A stretch of 64,000 bases of DNA from Auriscalpium vulgare (GCA_019915015.1 JAHBBC010000005.1:558001-622000); one strand, 5' to 3'; numbered from the stretch's first letter, positions 44,820-56,759 are shown. The notes: generated from the letters alone by a model not told the origin. Program-made: numbers and translations.

Positions 44820-46222
44820 ATGGTAACTCCCGCCCTCCAGCATCTACTCCAGTCGCTCATGTCCTGCCCCAGCACGGTGTCAAACGCTCGACAGAGACCC
44901 AAGCCGCGTTGGCAGCCAAGCAGGAACGGGACAAGTCCAAGCTCGCAGCTTATCTCGCCTTGTCAGACGACATCCTCTCCCGGGTGCGTCCCTCCACGCA
45001 TCCGTGTGGCGCCGCTCATCTGCCCTGCAGAAGAAGACGAAGGACTGGAGCCGAGATGCCCTGGATGCGACGACCCGCATGCTCAACCTCAACCCGGAGT
45101 TCTACACGGTCTGGAATTACCGGAGGAACATACTCATCAATGGCATCTTCCCCGCGTGGTCCGTCAGTCCTCTTCGCGCACTAATCCGCATGCCCACATG
45201 ATTGCAGTTCACCAGCCGAGAAGCACGAGACGCTGTCCAATGACTTGTCCATGACCACCGCAGCGCTCAAAGCACATCCCAAGGTGTACTGGATATGGAA
45301 CCACAGACGGTGGTGCTTGGAGAACCTTCCCGATGGCGGTGATGGCGATGACCCTCAGGCCTGGAGAAGAACGTCCTGGGAGAGGGAACTATTAATCGTG
45401 GACAAGATGTTCGACCGTGACCCCAGGAATTGTACGTCTGCATCCTGTCATCAGATAACTCTTGCCCATACTTCCCACCAGTTCATGTTTGGAATTACCG
45501 CCGTTACGTTTTGTCAAACATGCCTGTTCCTAGGACTGCAGCCTCAGAGCTCGCATTCACGACAAAAATGATCGAGAGCAAGCTCTCGAACTTCAGTGCA
45601 TGGCATCACAGAACCAAGGTCTTCAGCTCCCTCAGGACTAGCTCCGAATTGGACATACATCATTATCTTCCCAACGGTGAGTCCGTCTCCATACCGTATC
45701 TGGCCTGTTCCCTGAACGCCTCCCGCCACAGAATTCGAAATCGTGCATAACGCACTATATACGGAACCCAATGATCAAGGCGTCTGGTTATATCATCGGT
45801 GGCTCATGGGAACTGGTAGAGCTTCGCACTGCGCTTGTCGTCTCATGACTGATGGAAGGACGGCATTAGGAGAAGACCGCCAGCTCCTTGAGCGCGAGAT
45901 TGGGGTTATACAGGAACTTCTATGCGAGGAGCCTTCCAACAAATGTAAGTCTCCCAAGCGTTGCTGCACGCGGCGCTTTTTGACTGTGTCTCAGGGTGTA
46001 TGGAGAGTTTGGTTCGCTACAAGCAGATGCTCTTGCAGAACCACTCTTCGATCTCAGAAGCCCAGAATCTTGTCCGCCAGTGCCTTGATTTGCTGCGAAA
46101 GTTGGAAGAGCTTGACCCCGCCCGGCGTCAGAGATACCAGGACTTAGGTACGTCCTGCCACACCATTGCTCTTCTTTGTGTCCACTGGAGCTTATTGGAC
46201 AGCTGCGGAGGTTAAGACGTGA
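44820..46222 (+). CDS. BET4: Rab geranylgeranyltransferase alpha subunit
   Basis: The alpha subunit, with Bet2, prenylates Rab/Ypt GTPases bound to the escort protein. The first coding exon appears to be just ATG (44820-44822). A 50-nt intron (GTAACT...CCCCAG) joins it to 44873, reading HGVKRSTETQAALAAKQERD. PFTA repeats follow: LNLNPEFYTVWNYRRNILIN, LKAHPKVYWIWNHRRWCLEN, FHVWNYRRYVL (across an intron at about 45430-45480), ESKLSNFSAWHHRTKVFSSL and LYTEPNDQGVWLYHRWL. The C-terminal helices include SLVRYKQMLLQNHSSISEAQ, and a mini-exon ends AAEVKT-stop at 46220-46222. There is no leucine-rich-repeat region as in mammals, normal for fungi. The pattern of VWNYRR/WHHR repeats makes the assignment firm. 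Confidence 0.9.
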
Positions 46223-46429
46223 GAAGCCGTGTACCTTCTGACCTTGCGTTCTGTCATCGACTCATCCGCACTTATTTGATGGTATTCCATACATTCCACC
46301 TCTCGGACATCGTCGAGCAAGCGTTTAACTTGTTCAGAACATCACATCGTACACTTCGATCACAAACAGTAACGACAGCGCATCTCACGGCAGCGACTAT
46401 TGGATGTGGAGGCACGTCGGGGAGCACGC

Positions 46430-46649
46430 TTAGCACTTGCACTCGCCCGGCTTGCACTGGCAACTGAAGGAGGACGAGTCAACACCCAGCTGGACCAAAC
46501 CTCCCGACCTACACACCTGGCTCCGCAACCGCAGCTGTTGGAGCCACAATTGTTCTTATCCACAGCGGTGGTCTCGACGACCTTGAACACGCAAGGACAT
46601 GAGCTATCAACGTCTCGGTCAAGAGTGAGCCTATCCTCACAGGGTTCAT
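46430..46649 (-). CDS. Copper-type metallothionein, 35 residues
   Basis: Three small exons (46649-46641, 46581-46517, 46463-46430) give a 35-residue protein. It begins MNPVVETTAVDKNN, then CGSNSCGCGASCQCKPGECK and a final Cys. Its seven cysteines lie in C-x4-6-CxC-x3-CxC-x4-CxC spacing, the pattern of fungal copper metallothioneins. Ser at the second junction is made by splicing (AG|T). Introns are 59 and 53 nt with GT-AG ends. The family binds Cu(I) (also Cd/Zn) and protects against metal stress in the cytosol. A TATA-like GATAAAAGG lies at about 46723-46735, some 75 bp upstream of the start. The unspliced frame reads through as a longer, non-metallothionein peptide, which is why the gene is easy to miss. 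Confidence 0.85.
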
Positions 46650-47759
46650 GGTGTGGGAGGCTGAAAGACGAGTTGTAGTGCAAGTAGATGGTCGATGGAG
46701 AACCTGTGCGCCTGTGCTGGGCCTTTTATCCTTTATCGACTTGGTATGCTCTTGTTTGTCTGATCCGATCCGATCACGCAGTTCGCAAGATCTCATTTTC
46801 GACTTTAGATCTCCCTGAAATCGTCCTGTTCCCAGTGCACCTCGTGTCCTGCTCAGCAAAGGCGACGGCGCTCGCGGACGATGTGAAATTTGGTGCTTTA
46901 TCGGGCCCATCCTCTCGACCTAGCTGTTGGACCGTCAGTTTATTTATTGCCGGTGCTCGGCAGCCTTCGGCAGCACAGCAAATATTGTCATGCTGCCGAC
47001 TTTCCGCTCTGAGTCGCCGCCGATGACTTGCTATCCATAGCCCGGTTGCACGCTTTTAACTTCGCTTGCCTTACCAGCCCCGTTTCTGCATATGCTCGTG
47101 CACAGCAGAGACCTCATGTTTTGCCTTCAGCCGGCAGCCGAGCGAAATGCTTTCTACGTGTACCGATGCTGCGAAACGACTGTCTTGCCTCACAAAGCCA
47201 GCATCTGAGAATTTTCCAGTCAACTAGTATGACGGCACGTCTAGGATAGTGCACATTCGCTGGTGAAAGGGTTCTGCATAGGAACGTGCGCACGGCAGCA
47301 TGTCAGGATATCGACAGTCTGTGCGCGTACCCTTAGATTCCTCCGGCCTTGCCGCAGAGAACCCATGCTTTCTCATCGCGTCTTATGATGTACATGAGGC
47401 CGTATCATCCCTTGCTGATACCTCGTTGTTGTCTGTATCTACACTCGTGTATATATCGCCGTGCAAGATGGCACGCCCGGTGTCCTGCCTCCAATCGTCT
47501 GGTGTAAATTGACGTACAAGACTTTCAAACCAGTCCCCAAGGGAGGCGTGCTTGTCGCCGGAAAAGTTTTGCGCATGCAGAGGAGGCCAGTTGAACGAGT
47601 TGGCGAAAGAACGCGAGACGTCGAGGCCCCGAGCCACCTCGTGGCTTCAACGAGGCGCGTGCCATAGACAAGACAAAACCGCTTCTGCATCTTGTCTCTT
47701 CCTCCCCTCTCCCCTCCCCTCGCCCCCGCTGTTCTCTGCTCATCGGCCAGTTCAGTCCC
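46650..47759. other. Metallothionein promoter and intergenic DNA
   Basis: About 1.1 kb without a convincing gene. The first part is the metallothionein promoter: a TATA-like box near 46723-46735 and, on the minus strand, a TTTGCTGAGCA element at about 46853-46863 that resembles the core of fungal copper-signalling elements (GCTG). The rest shows only short chance frames. The last 70 bp is pyrimidine-rich, typical of a fungal promoter just before the next start codon. Confidence 0.45.
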
Positions 47760-50700
47760 ATGGATCATCCAGGCATCATGCGCAACCTCTTCTCCCGCGG
47801 TGCTAGCCCCCCTGGACAGCAATCAACGTATCCAGACCAAACTCATCCGCCGCAACAATTCCAGCAGTACCAGCACGTCTCTCCTGCCCAGTCCATCCGG
47901 GAGATCACCGCATCGTCCTCTCCCGGTCATGTCGAGTCCCTTTTCCATAATTTAACAGCTACCTCTGGCCAGCCCAGTGGCGGCAACACCTCTTACGCAG
48001 GTCCTTCGCACTCCAACAACTCTGCCCCCGCTACACCCTCGTCCTCTATCACTGGCCAGTCTGCACATTCGAACCCCTCTCCATCCAACAACACACCCGC
48101 CGATTCCCGTGCAAGTGCTCTGTTGTCGTTGCTCAGTACCGTCGCGCCCCCATCCCCCGCAGTATCGGCTCCTCAGCAACAGCAGCAACAGCAGGGCCCT
48201 CCCCCGTCAGCATCCACACTTCGACCAGCCCCCTCTAGCACAAACGAATCGCTGGGCAGGTTCCTCGTCGAGCAGCTCATGTCCGGGTAAATTCGATCTG
48301 CTATCTCGACGCGCGGTTCGTTCATAATGTTTTCCTGTTCCAGGAATGCGCCGAAGTCAAATTACCCCGAGAGTCATCAGGTTCCTGTGCCTGCGGGTCC
48401 TTCGCCGCCCTATTCTCCTCCCAACTTCTCGCATGACCACGAGACGAGCTCCTACTACGAACCGGAGATCGTGACGCCGCAACAGCCCCGGCCAGATGAC
48501 TTCCAGAGCCCTGTCAGTGGCCCCGTGCATCAACAGCAGCACCAGCAATCTCCCCCACAGGCAGGCAAGGCTCTGTTCGAGTTCGTGTCTCCTTTCGATG
48601 CGCTAGCGGCATCACCTTCCTCTTCCAATTCGACCAGGAAGCCTGTACCGGCTATCGCGCCTTCGCAAGCCTCGGATAGCAACGAAGACACCTGGTCGGC
48701 CGTCATCGATCCCAAGCGGAAGTCAGTCGACAACCTCATCGAGCAGCTCACCCGGGTGCAGCCGCCTCAGACGTCGGCGCAGATTGCTTCTCCTGTCGAT
48801 CTGAACACAGGCGACGAAACCCCAGTCGGCGAGACTGTCCAGTCCAGAGTGCAGTCCCGACCTCTTCCTCCGAAGCCCACACAAGCACCTTCTCCTCGCA
48901 ACTCGCCTCCGAAAGTATCAGCTCCGCCGCGCAGGGACGTACGCGGAGCAGAGTCCCCTTTGGGCAGCATTATGGGACCGTCCGTGGCGCATGCTCCCGG
49001 TATTCAGCAAACCAGGGAAAAGGACGGTTCGCCAGGCCCGCGCGGGAGCTGGAAAGGACAAGACGGCCGGGCCAGAGGCTCCGGCTCGAGGGCCAAGCCT
49101 CAGTCGAGTCCTCAGTATGATTTGTTGCCATGTGCTGTATCTCCTCGCGGCTAATCTCTCGAACAGCTCTCAACCTCAGAATATCGTCTTCGATGTATCG
49201 CAGCCGCTGGATGATATTCAGGCCCATCGCGACGCAGTCAAATCCACGGCCATCGCGCTTGTACGGGTTGACTCAACTTTCTTGCCGGGTACGACGATCG
49301 GGGCGACGCACTGGGTCGCGTACGCCATGACGAAAGGTGCGATCCCCGCTATTTGAGATATGTCTGATCTGACCTGAGTAAAAAAGGTCGGGTTCGTGTC
49401 ATCTCGAGGTCGAGTGGTGATCGCACCCTTCTACAACTTCCGGCTGTGTTCCCGGCAACGACGTCTGTCACTGATATGGCAGTGTACGGCAATCGACTTG
49501 CCGGCGTAACTTCAGATGGCGGATTCGTTGTTTGGGAACTACCGGATACGATCACGGACGACGTACCGTACGTATGTTTCTGTTCATCCATTCGCCCTTC
49601 TCACGAGAATGGTAGGGGTCGCCTCTTGCTTTGCGTCATTCCCTCGAACGGTCCCGATGCGCTCCATTCCGTCAAATGGCATCCGAAGCAACAGGATACA
49701 GTCGCCGTGGCTTCTGAGACCAACGTTTACTTGCTCAACATCACCGAGGCAGCACGCATGTTTGGCGGTGACCCCGTCGTCCAGTCAGACCTGCCTCGCG
49801 TCGGTTCGCCGATCAGTATGCCGTCTGTGCGTCTACTTTGTTAGTTCCGTTAGCACGAGGATTGACGTTTGCGTTGATAGGTTCTCGTGGCATTCGAGTT
49901 TGACGTAGCGAACTCCGCGGTTGCAACAGTATCCGCGGACGACACCCTCAGCTTGTGGAAAATGCATGACAGGCTGCCATTCTGGTCAACCAAGGTCAGA
50001 GGTGAGGATGTTCCGTCCTCGATCACCTTCGTCGACGGCGGCGTCGTGATCGGTCGCAAGCATGGTACTGTATTCCAGCTCCTGCAGAGCAGGGGTAAGA
50101 ACGTTCTGGCGACAGTCAAGTTTGTGAACGGAGAGCAGGAGGATCCTGACATGTTTGGCCATGCCAATTACGATTCGAGGATACAGACCCTGTGGGTGGC
50201 GAACAATCGCCGCGACAGCATGATTGCCTTCAAACTTGGCTTCGAGATGTCTTCGCCAGGGCGGGGTGAAGATATCCGCGGTTACTTCGACCAAGTCCTC
50301 GAATTCGCTGGACCGAAGCCTACCATCCACTTTGTCATATTGACCGCGGATGCCGACCCTACCGGTGAAGAAGCCCACGCCGCATGCGTTGCCGCCAAAG
50401 TTCCTCCCGGCGATTTGGCCCTCGTCGCGTTCTCTGTCCATTCGACCGGTGTTGACCAGGTGCTCATTCGCAAGGAGTGGTTCGATGGCGCGATATCCAC
50501 CGCCATTGCCAAATTCCCTCCACCTGTTCTCACTCCGCCCCCTCCTCCGGCTGCCCCCCTGTCGGAACCAAGGACCATCCAGCGACAAACTGTCCAGCCA
50601 CCTCCTGTCAGTATCGACCAGCCCGTCGCGCAGTCGTCTGCGCCTCCCGCGGTCAGCCGTCTCAGGACCCCGCCGTCTGAGGAGGTTGAGCACGACGCCT

Positions 50701-52452
50701 CGCGCGAGGAGGGCCGTCCGGCGGAGCCGCGTGGACGAGGGAAGGGCAAGAACGTTGGATGGAAGGAGAAGGAGGAAAAGGAGAAGACCGTCAAGGTGTC
50801 TGAGCCAGCAAACGGCGACGGGCAGATTGGCGTCGTGATGGCCAAGGAGATCAAGAAAATGGAGGAAAATCTGTACAGTCGTATCGGGCGTCTCGTTGGA
50901 AAAGAGCTGGACAAGCAACGTGAGTTTCTTCATCTTTCGATGTCGAGCTGTGTCACCTAACGCCACCTCCAGACCAACGTCTCGAAGATGTCAGGGTCGG
51001 CGAACAGGCTGCTGATTTCGCGCGTCAAGAGAAGATACTGAAGCTAATTTCCAATGAATTGACGAAGAACACAACTCGCGTTGTTGAGATGGCCGTCAAA
51101 TCCGAGGTGCAGAACTCGGTTCTCCCGGCACTGGAGAACATCACCAAAACCGAGGTGAAGGCTGCGCTGAACAACCAAATAGCGAAGGGACTAGGCGAGA
51201 CCGTGACCCAGGTGAGCTTCCGTGCCAAGGATAACGCCGTTGAATTTACTCAGTCACCCTTCAAATTGTAGACCCTTCCGAACGAAATTGAGAGGCTCCT
51301 GCTCCGCCCTGAGATCTCCAATCACGTCGCCCGGATGTTCTCCTCCGCCATCACACCCGTCATCGAGCGCCACGTCAAGGAAGCTATCACCAAGACTCTC
51401 ATTCCCGCGTACACCCAGCAGTCCTCTGCCATGCATCAAGAGCTGTCCCGAGAGATGCATTCCGAGATGCTCAATATCAAGAAGGAAGTTATTGCTTGGC
51501 AGAGCGAGGCGCTTCGCGGCCAGGAGGTAAGAGATTTTTTTCGCTCGTCATCGCATGCAATTAAACCTTCCCCTAGTCTGTCATCCGCGACCTGGAGCAG
51601 TCTGTGCGGTCACTGGGCGATCAGATCAAGTATCTGAGCTTGAACGCCAGCGTTGCTGCCTCGCAGGCAAGGCACTCACCCCCTGCCTCCGGATCTGGCA
51701 CCGTCGTGCCCTTCAATCAGCAGCAGTACCGTCAAGTTGGCCCGTCTGGTGGCATGCCTCCGCAGATCTACGGCCCGCCTCCCCCTCAGCAGCAACAACT
51801 CCCTCCTTCTCAATCCAATGTGCACGGGCCTTGGTTCCCGTCGGGAATTCCTGCCCCGCAAGCCTCCCACCCTGCCCTTCCTCCACCAGCTGCTCCTGTC
51901 CATCATTCTCCCCCTGCGCAGACAGAGGAGTGGGACGACACCTATCTTGCTGTGCTTGGCACGCAAGACCTGCGCCAGCTCCGGGAGCTGTTGGCTAGGT
52001 CCAATCCCGAGCTCATCATGCCCCTGAACGGACCTCCTCCGTTGTCGCAGGCTGTCATCCTTACTCTCGTACACCGTGTACGTGCTTTTGTGTGCTTGCT
52101 AGCTGTGCTAACACTGATGCTGTATCCTACTAGCTCGCTGCTGCGATCGGGGAGAGCGCTCCGGTCGATGAATCTTTCAAGTCTTCCATTTGGTGGTTGC
52201 AGCGCGCTGCCATGGTTCTCAACACTCATGTACGGCCCATTTACTTCTACTAAGTTCACCATGGTTGATGGCTGACGGGTACAACAGGACCCTCTCATCT
52301 CCCCTTACGTCGCGCGCGTTCTCCCCAATGTCCAGTCGATGTTGAACACGACGAAGCAGCGCATCGCAATTCTCCCTGGTGGATCGCAGGTGCTGGAGAC
52401 CGCCCGCACGATCTCGGACATCCAAGATGTCCTGAGCCACAAGCCCAACTAA
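47760..52452 (+). CDS. EDC4: EDC4/Ge-1-like decapping scaffold
   Basis: A long multi-exon gene of roughly 1,300-1,400 codons. An N-terminal disordered region rich in Pro, Ser and Gln (starts MDHPGIMRNLFSRG; a poly-Gln run near 48176) comes before a WD40-like domain from about 49170 to 50480: QNIVFDVSQPLDDIQAHRDA, ALHSVKWHPKQQDTVAVASE, EFDVANSAVATVSADDTLSL. It is followed by a second disordered/charged linker (RGRGKGKNVGWKEKEEKEK) and a long helical C-terminal half (NEIERLLLRPEISNHVARMF; IKYLSLNASVAASQ). It ends with a helical bundle (QDLRQLRELLARSNPELIMP; LPNVQSMLNTTKQRIAI). WD40 plus an alpha-helical C-terminal domain is the Ge-1/EDC4 layout, a P-body scaffold for DCP2. The family call rests on architecture and the C-terminal segments. 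Confidence 0.75.
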
Positions 52453-53069
52453 GAAAATGTCCCCAAGTCTCGTCTCGCAGTTGGACAGAGCAGTGACATA
52501 ACAGTTGCGTTTTTCATGATATGCTGGAGCGCGTCGAGCGCCGATCTACCCATGTACGCTGGTCTCATGCCGGAATCTGGCTCTCCGCCCATACTAGTGT
52601 GCCCAGGCCACCTCATCTTACGTTTGACGAACATGCCACGAACCGCTACGTGCCCCCTTTTGACTGCTGTGCTTTGCCAGAGGCTCACGACGTTTTTGAG
52701 TTGGTGTAACCGTCTTGACTGCTTTGCTGCTTTGTTTTGAAAACTTTACGCATTTACGCAATTGTTGCATACGCCCGAGTACTGTATTTCTGGTCTACTT
52801 GGATGTCCTGTGTCGAATTTGTTGAAAATGAATCAATCCAATTTCCTTCACTGTTTATGTTGTGTGATGGTCAGACTTGTGAGCGCGCGTGAGCGCCGAG
52901 TGCGCAGCCTCAGAGGTCTCGGCGCCGCGCTTGCCTTTCCCTCTGCCTCCTCGTCGCCCTCGCCCTCGCCCTCGCCCTCGCCCTCGCCCTCGCTCCTCGC
53001 TGCCGGATCAGCCTCCCATCTTCGCATTCCACACCGCACATCCCCTACTCACGAAACCCACCCTCACCA
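52453..53069. other. Intergenic, with SFT2 promoter
   Basis: No gene is recognised. It should hold the EDC4-like 3' UTR and the SFT2 promoter, including the hexanucleotide repeat listed separately. The stretch 52730-52860 is T-rich. Confidence 0.4.
52955..52992. repeat. Hexanucleotide microsatellite (CGCCCT)n
   Basis: Six perfect tandem units of CGCCCT on the plus strand, about 80 bp before the SFT2 start codon. Pyrimidine-rich repeats of this sort are common just upstream of fungal start codons. Confidence 0.85.
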
Positions 53070-53891
53070 ATGGCATCATCTAAAGGCTGGTTCAACCTCG
53101 AGACTGCTGGTGGTGCCATCCCCGAGGCGCAGTTCTTCGAGGGGGATTCTGCCTTCAAGGCTCTCGGACTCACGCGCACGCAACGACTATATGGCTTTGT
53201 CGGATGGTGCGCGGTTATATGACAAGTTCCGTCGGTGGTACGGCTTGCTGACGCGTATCGCTGGCAGCTACGGCATTGGATTTGTACTGAGTGTCCTGGG
53301 CACAGTCATGTTGTTCATTGGGAGTTTGACGACCTTTGCAAGTACGTGAAAAGCCGCGATTGATCGCCACACCAGCGCTCATGATTTCCATGTAGTCCTG
53401 TATGGCCTGGGCACCGTAGTGTCGCTCATCGGAACGGGCTTTCTCATCGGGGTGCGGCATGCGCTACTTCCTTTACTACTTCTGCTAATTTATCACAACC
53501 ACAGTTTGCCAAGCAACTCAAATTGGTGCGTCGGCATGTTCTGACGCGATGGACGTTTGCTCAATGCCGCGCCCACGTACAGATGTTCAAACCAGTCCGC
53601 GTGATAGCAACCATTGTTTTCCTAGCTTCCATAGTCCTCATTTTTGTTGGCGCATTTGTTCTGGACAGTGGTGTAAGTGAAAATACCCCATATTGCACCA
53701 AAGCTCACCATTTGTCTTTCTCATCCAGATATTATGTATCAGTGAGTAAGGTCCCCCCACGGTGAGACCTTGATTTTCTGATCATCTTTTTAGTCTTCGT
53801 CATCATCGAATATCTGGCCTTCTTGTGGTACACCCTGTCGTACATCCCTTACGCACGCACTGCCGTGCTCAAGGTGTTTGGCATCGCCTAA
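53070..53891 (+). CDS. SFT2: SFT2-family Golgi membrane protein
   Basis: A small, multi-exon gene. Exon 1 (53070-53206) encodes MASSKGWFNLETAGGAIPEA and the segment LTRTQRLYGFVG. Intron 1 is spliced to make Cys (TG|C), giving YGIGFVLSVLGTVMLFIGSL. Further exons supply ILYGLGTVVSLIGTGFLIGF, QLKLMFKPVRVIATIVFLAS and IEYLAFLWYTLSYIPYARTA, ending VLKVFGIA-stop at 53889-53891. Four membrane helices in pairs with short loops is the SFT2 fold. The protein helps endosome-derived vesicles fuse with the late Golgi. Typical yeast members are of similar size. Splice joins at the later small exons are approximate. Confidence 0.88.
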
Positions 53892-54653
53892 TCTGTCCTT
53901 TGGGACGGACATGAGCGTAATGACATTGACGTTGAGGGATGCATGCCGATACCTTCTGCTAGGACCTGTACCCGTAAAAATAGCTATCTCACCGCTGCCT
54001 TGGACTGGACGAAGGCAACCGCACAGACCTCAGATAGAAACCATCTGAGCGCTCGCTTCATTCCTATTTATATGTGCTTTCCGGTGTTGCCTGCATAGCA
54101 TCGTGTGGACTGTCTTGACGAGTGCTCCGTTGTAGGACAGCCTCGTCTCTGACTTCGCGATCCATGCCGTTGGCAACTAGGGAAGGGTATGTAGTAACAA
54201 GGTGTATGTTTCCCCGAGTTCCGTGAATCCGCGACACGGCCTCAATCACTCAGTAGAAATTCTCTTGCGATCAGGATTACCTGACAGTATCCTGCATGCA
54301 ATGACCTTGTGACGAGGCTATGCTCATGTCAGAATGAAATGGAAGCTTGACCTGACTTCCGTGCAGTCGACGGCAACACTCGACGTGTAGCCTGTACTTA
54401 GGGTTACCTATTTCGAGCTCTATACAAGGTTCATGCCGTTCACACTTTCATTTCACTCGTATTACTTTCACGATCAACAACCACAACTGCTGTCAGGATG
54501 ACGCTGTGCAGTCCGGCTATCCACCGCGGGTTTGTCTACCTGGGAGAATGGCCGCTGTGCCATGCAGCTGCGCATGCACTCCGGCACACCTGTTCGTGGC
54601 ACTATAAGAACTGCAGAGCTAAGCTTGCCATCTAAGTACTCCTCAGCTCTCGG
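53892..54653. other. Intergenic, no gene seen
   Basis: About 760 bp. It should contain the SFT2 3' UTR and the promoter of the following orphan; only short chance frames are present. Confidence 0.4.
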
Positions 54654-56391
54654 ATGTCTGCCTCTGGCAAATCTACCGGCAATGCGGACACGGCGATCGA
54701 CCTCTCTTGGCTATCCAACGGTGCTGGTCCCTCTGCCTCTGGGTCAACGGCCGAGTCACTTGGCGAGAACGACCTGAACCCAGGCACCGCCGACTCGTCT
54801 GCCAACCCCGGGCAACAAGGTGCGTAGGCCTTGCTCCGAGCTGTGTTCCTCCTACCACTGGGATACCGACCGATGCGGTACTAGACGTCGATGAAACTGG
54901 CGGTGCGGTACTAGACGACGATGAAACTGGAAATCTCATGCTCGATGACGAGTTTTTCAAGCGCGCTGTTCTCTCAGCCAAGACGTCGATTGACTTGATC
55001 TTCCTCGCGTTGGCCGCGAGGTCCGAGGTGAAGGGCAAGAACCCTCACTCGTCCACTGCAACCCTCGCAGAGGCACTCGCAAAGGCGGTCGACTCAGATG
55101 ACGAAGACGAGGCCGAGCCATCCTCAGGTAAGGGCTACATTCCACTGCCCACTCGCAGAGCAGTCACGCATGTCCACAGACGCAGCACGCGCAGACAGCC
55201 CCAGCCGCGGATCGAAGCCTCACCTACCGATCGCAGTGGCCATGGAACTCTTCCGCACGCAAAACATGCGCGAGTTCAACCGGGTGCTGTTCGTCGAGGA
55301 GCACGAGACCGAAGCCCATCACCAGACCATGTTCTTCGCCCACATGAAGATGTGGGATGATCAGGGCATGCCTGTGCAGGCGCAGCTCCTCCTCTTGACG
55401 TACATCGTCGAGTTCTTGGAGTATGCGAAACGACACCCCTCGCCTATGCCCGCGTTCTATACGTGGCTACAGCGAACTCGGAGAGACGTTCCGGTGACGT
55501 GGCCACACCATGAAGCACCGGTGCGTCCATGCCCTTGTGGCAAGCGCAGGTTTGATCGCCTTCTGACATGATTCCTACAGACGTCCACCAAGTACCTGTG
55601 GGAAATTATCGCGTCAATTTTAGGATTTCACGGCAGCATCAAGTTCAACGATGAGGAGAACGTTCATGACATTGTTCAGCGGATCTTCCCCTCGCCGTCC
55701 AACTCTCGGTCTTCGCCAGGGTCTTTCCAGGTCACGTTTCGCGACTTGCTCTCGGTCAAGTATGACCTGCGTCCAACACATTTCCTGCATGAACACCTCA
55801 TGGTGGAAGGCAACATCGTCAAATTCTACTATCTCACGGCCATCCAGGCAACAACACTGCGTACTTACGGCGGGAACAAGATCGCGAGGTAAGCGAACCA
55901 GTGCTAAAAACGACCGCTCCGCGAGTAATATTTGCACGCAGAGCTCTCGACCTAGACACCATCGGTGACGAGATACTGGCCTCATGGGCCAGCCTGCTCG
56001 GCGATCGCACGATAGAGCCCGAGATGCGCAAACGGCGTCTCCTCGAGGAAGGCGAGAACGTTATGATCCTGTACACAACAACCTTGGCGGCTAGCAACAA
56101 CATAAGGCCACATGTACGCCCCCTAATTGCCGCCGCACTCACCCCAAGCTTCAGCTGATCCATTGTGTCGGCCTTTCCTGACAGCACTTCGCAGACCGCG
56201 AGGCGAACCTGTTGAGCCTCATCGCCTGGCGTCGGCGGTGGTGGAACGTCCTGCTGCGCGATGTTCGTGATCAAAGGGATGAACAGCCTTTCATGTTTTA
56301 TGGAGCGATCCTGGCTGTGTTCTTCGGCGTCTGCACAGTCATACAAACGGTCACGGCAGTTTGGGGCCTCGTCCTGGCCGCAAGGGCTTGA
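54654..56391 (+). CDS. Tail-anchored orphan protein
   Basis: A multi-exon gene, unrecognised. Exon 1 (54654-54819) is Ser/Gly/Asp-rich (MSASGKSTGNADTAIDLSWL). It is spliced at 54885 to the segment DVDETGGAVLDDDETGN, then FFKRAVLSAKTSIDLIFLAL. The body is helical: RTQNMREFNRVLFVEEHETE, FFAHMKMWDDQGMPVQAQLL, SFQVTFRDLLSVKYDLRPTH and DTIGDEILASWASLLGDRTI. It ends with one hydrophobic helix (FYGAILAVFFGVCTVIQTVT) and AVWGLVLAARA-stop. This looks like a cytoplasmic domain held by a C-terminal membrane anchor. The 3' splice site of intron 1 is duplicated 30 bp downstream. No family could be assigned. Confidence 0.65.
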
Positions 56392-56759
56392 GGCAGCGTT
56401 TGATCGATTACGGCTTGGTTGTTTGTGCTATCTATGTCAAGATGGCGGTATCTTGTCCCCGACGTGGCCGACGAAGAAGGTTGAGCAGGTCTTCTGTCCC
56501 GTACTGCCTTCAATACAATGATTTTAGAAGCTTGCGGCGAACTCAAGTGCTAGCACACGGCATCTCAATCATTTCGACAGTCAGAAAGGTGACAACGGAA
56601 AACATCACAGCACATGAATGATACAACGACCCCATCGAGATCATACACCACAGCCATTGATACAAGGCTACGTATTCCCCCGCCTTGGAGGCGGACGACT
56701 GCGGGAACACTCTCAGGACTTTCTGCGACAAGAGAAGAATGAGCGAGAAAAGTCACCTT
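56392..56759. other. Intergenic between converging genes
   Basis: Lies between the tail-anchored orphan stop and the last glyoxalase II exon. It should hold two 3' UTRs; nothing else is seen. Confidence 0.4.

Noticed and set aside
47283..47822. Overlapping frames on both strands before the EDC4-like gene
   Set aside because: Short, mutually overlapping and without recognisable composition; better explained as promoter DNA.
49986..50966. 326-codon minus-strand frame inside the EDC4-like gene
   Set aside because: It lies antisense to a well-supported coding exon, has no protein-like motifs, and arises from codon bias of the plus-strand gene.
19415..53891. A secretory-pathway gene cluster (GEA, BET4, SFT2, and SRP101 further on)
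   Set aside because: The genes are 5-25 kb apart, on different strands, with unrelated genes between them; chance is the simpler explanation.
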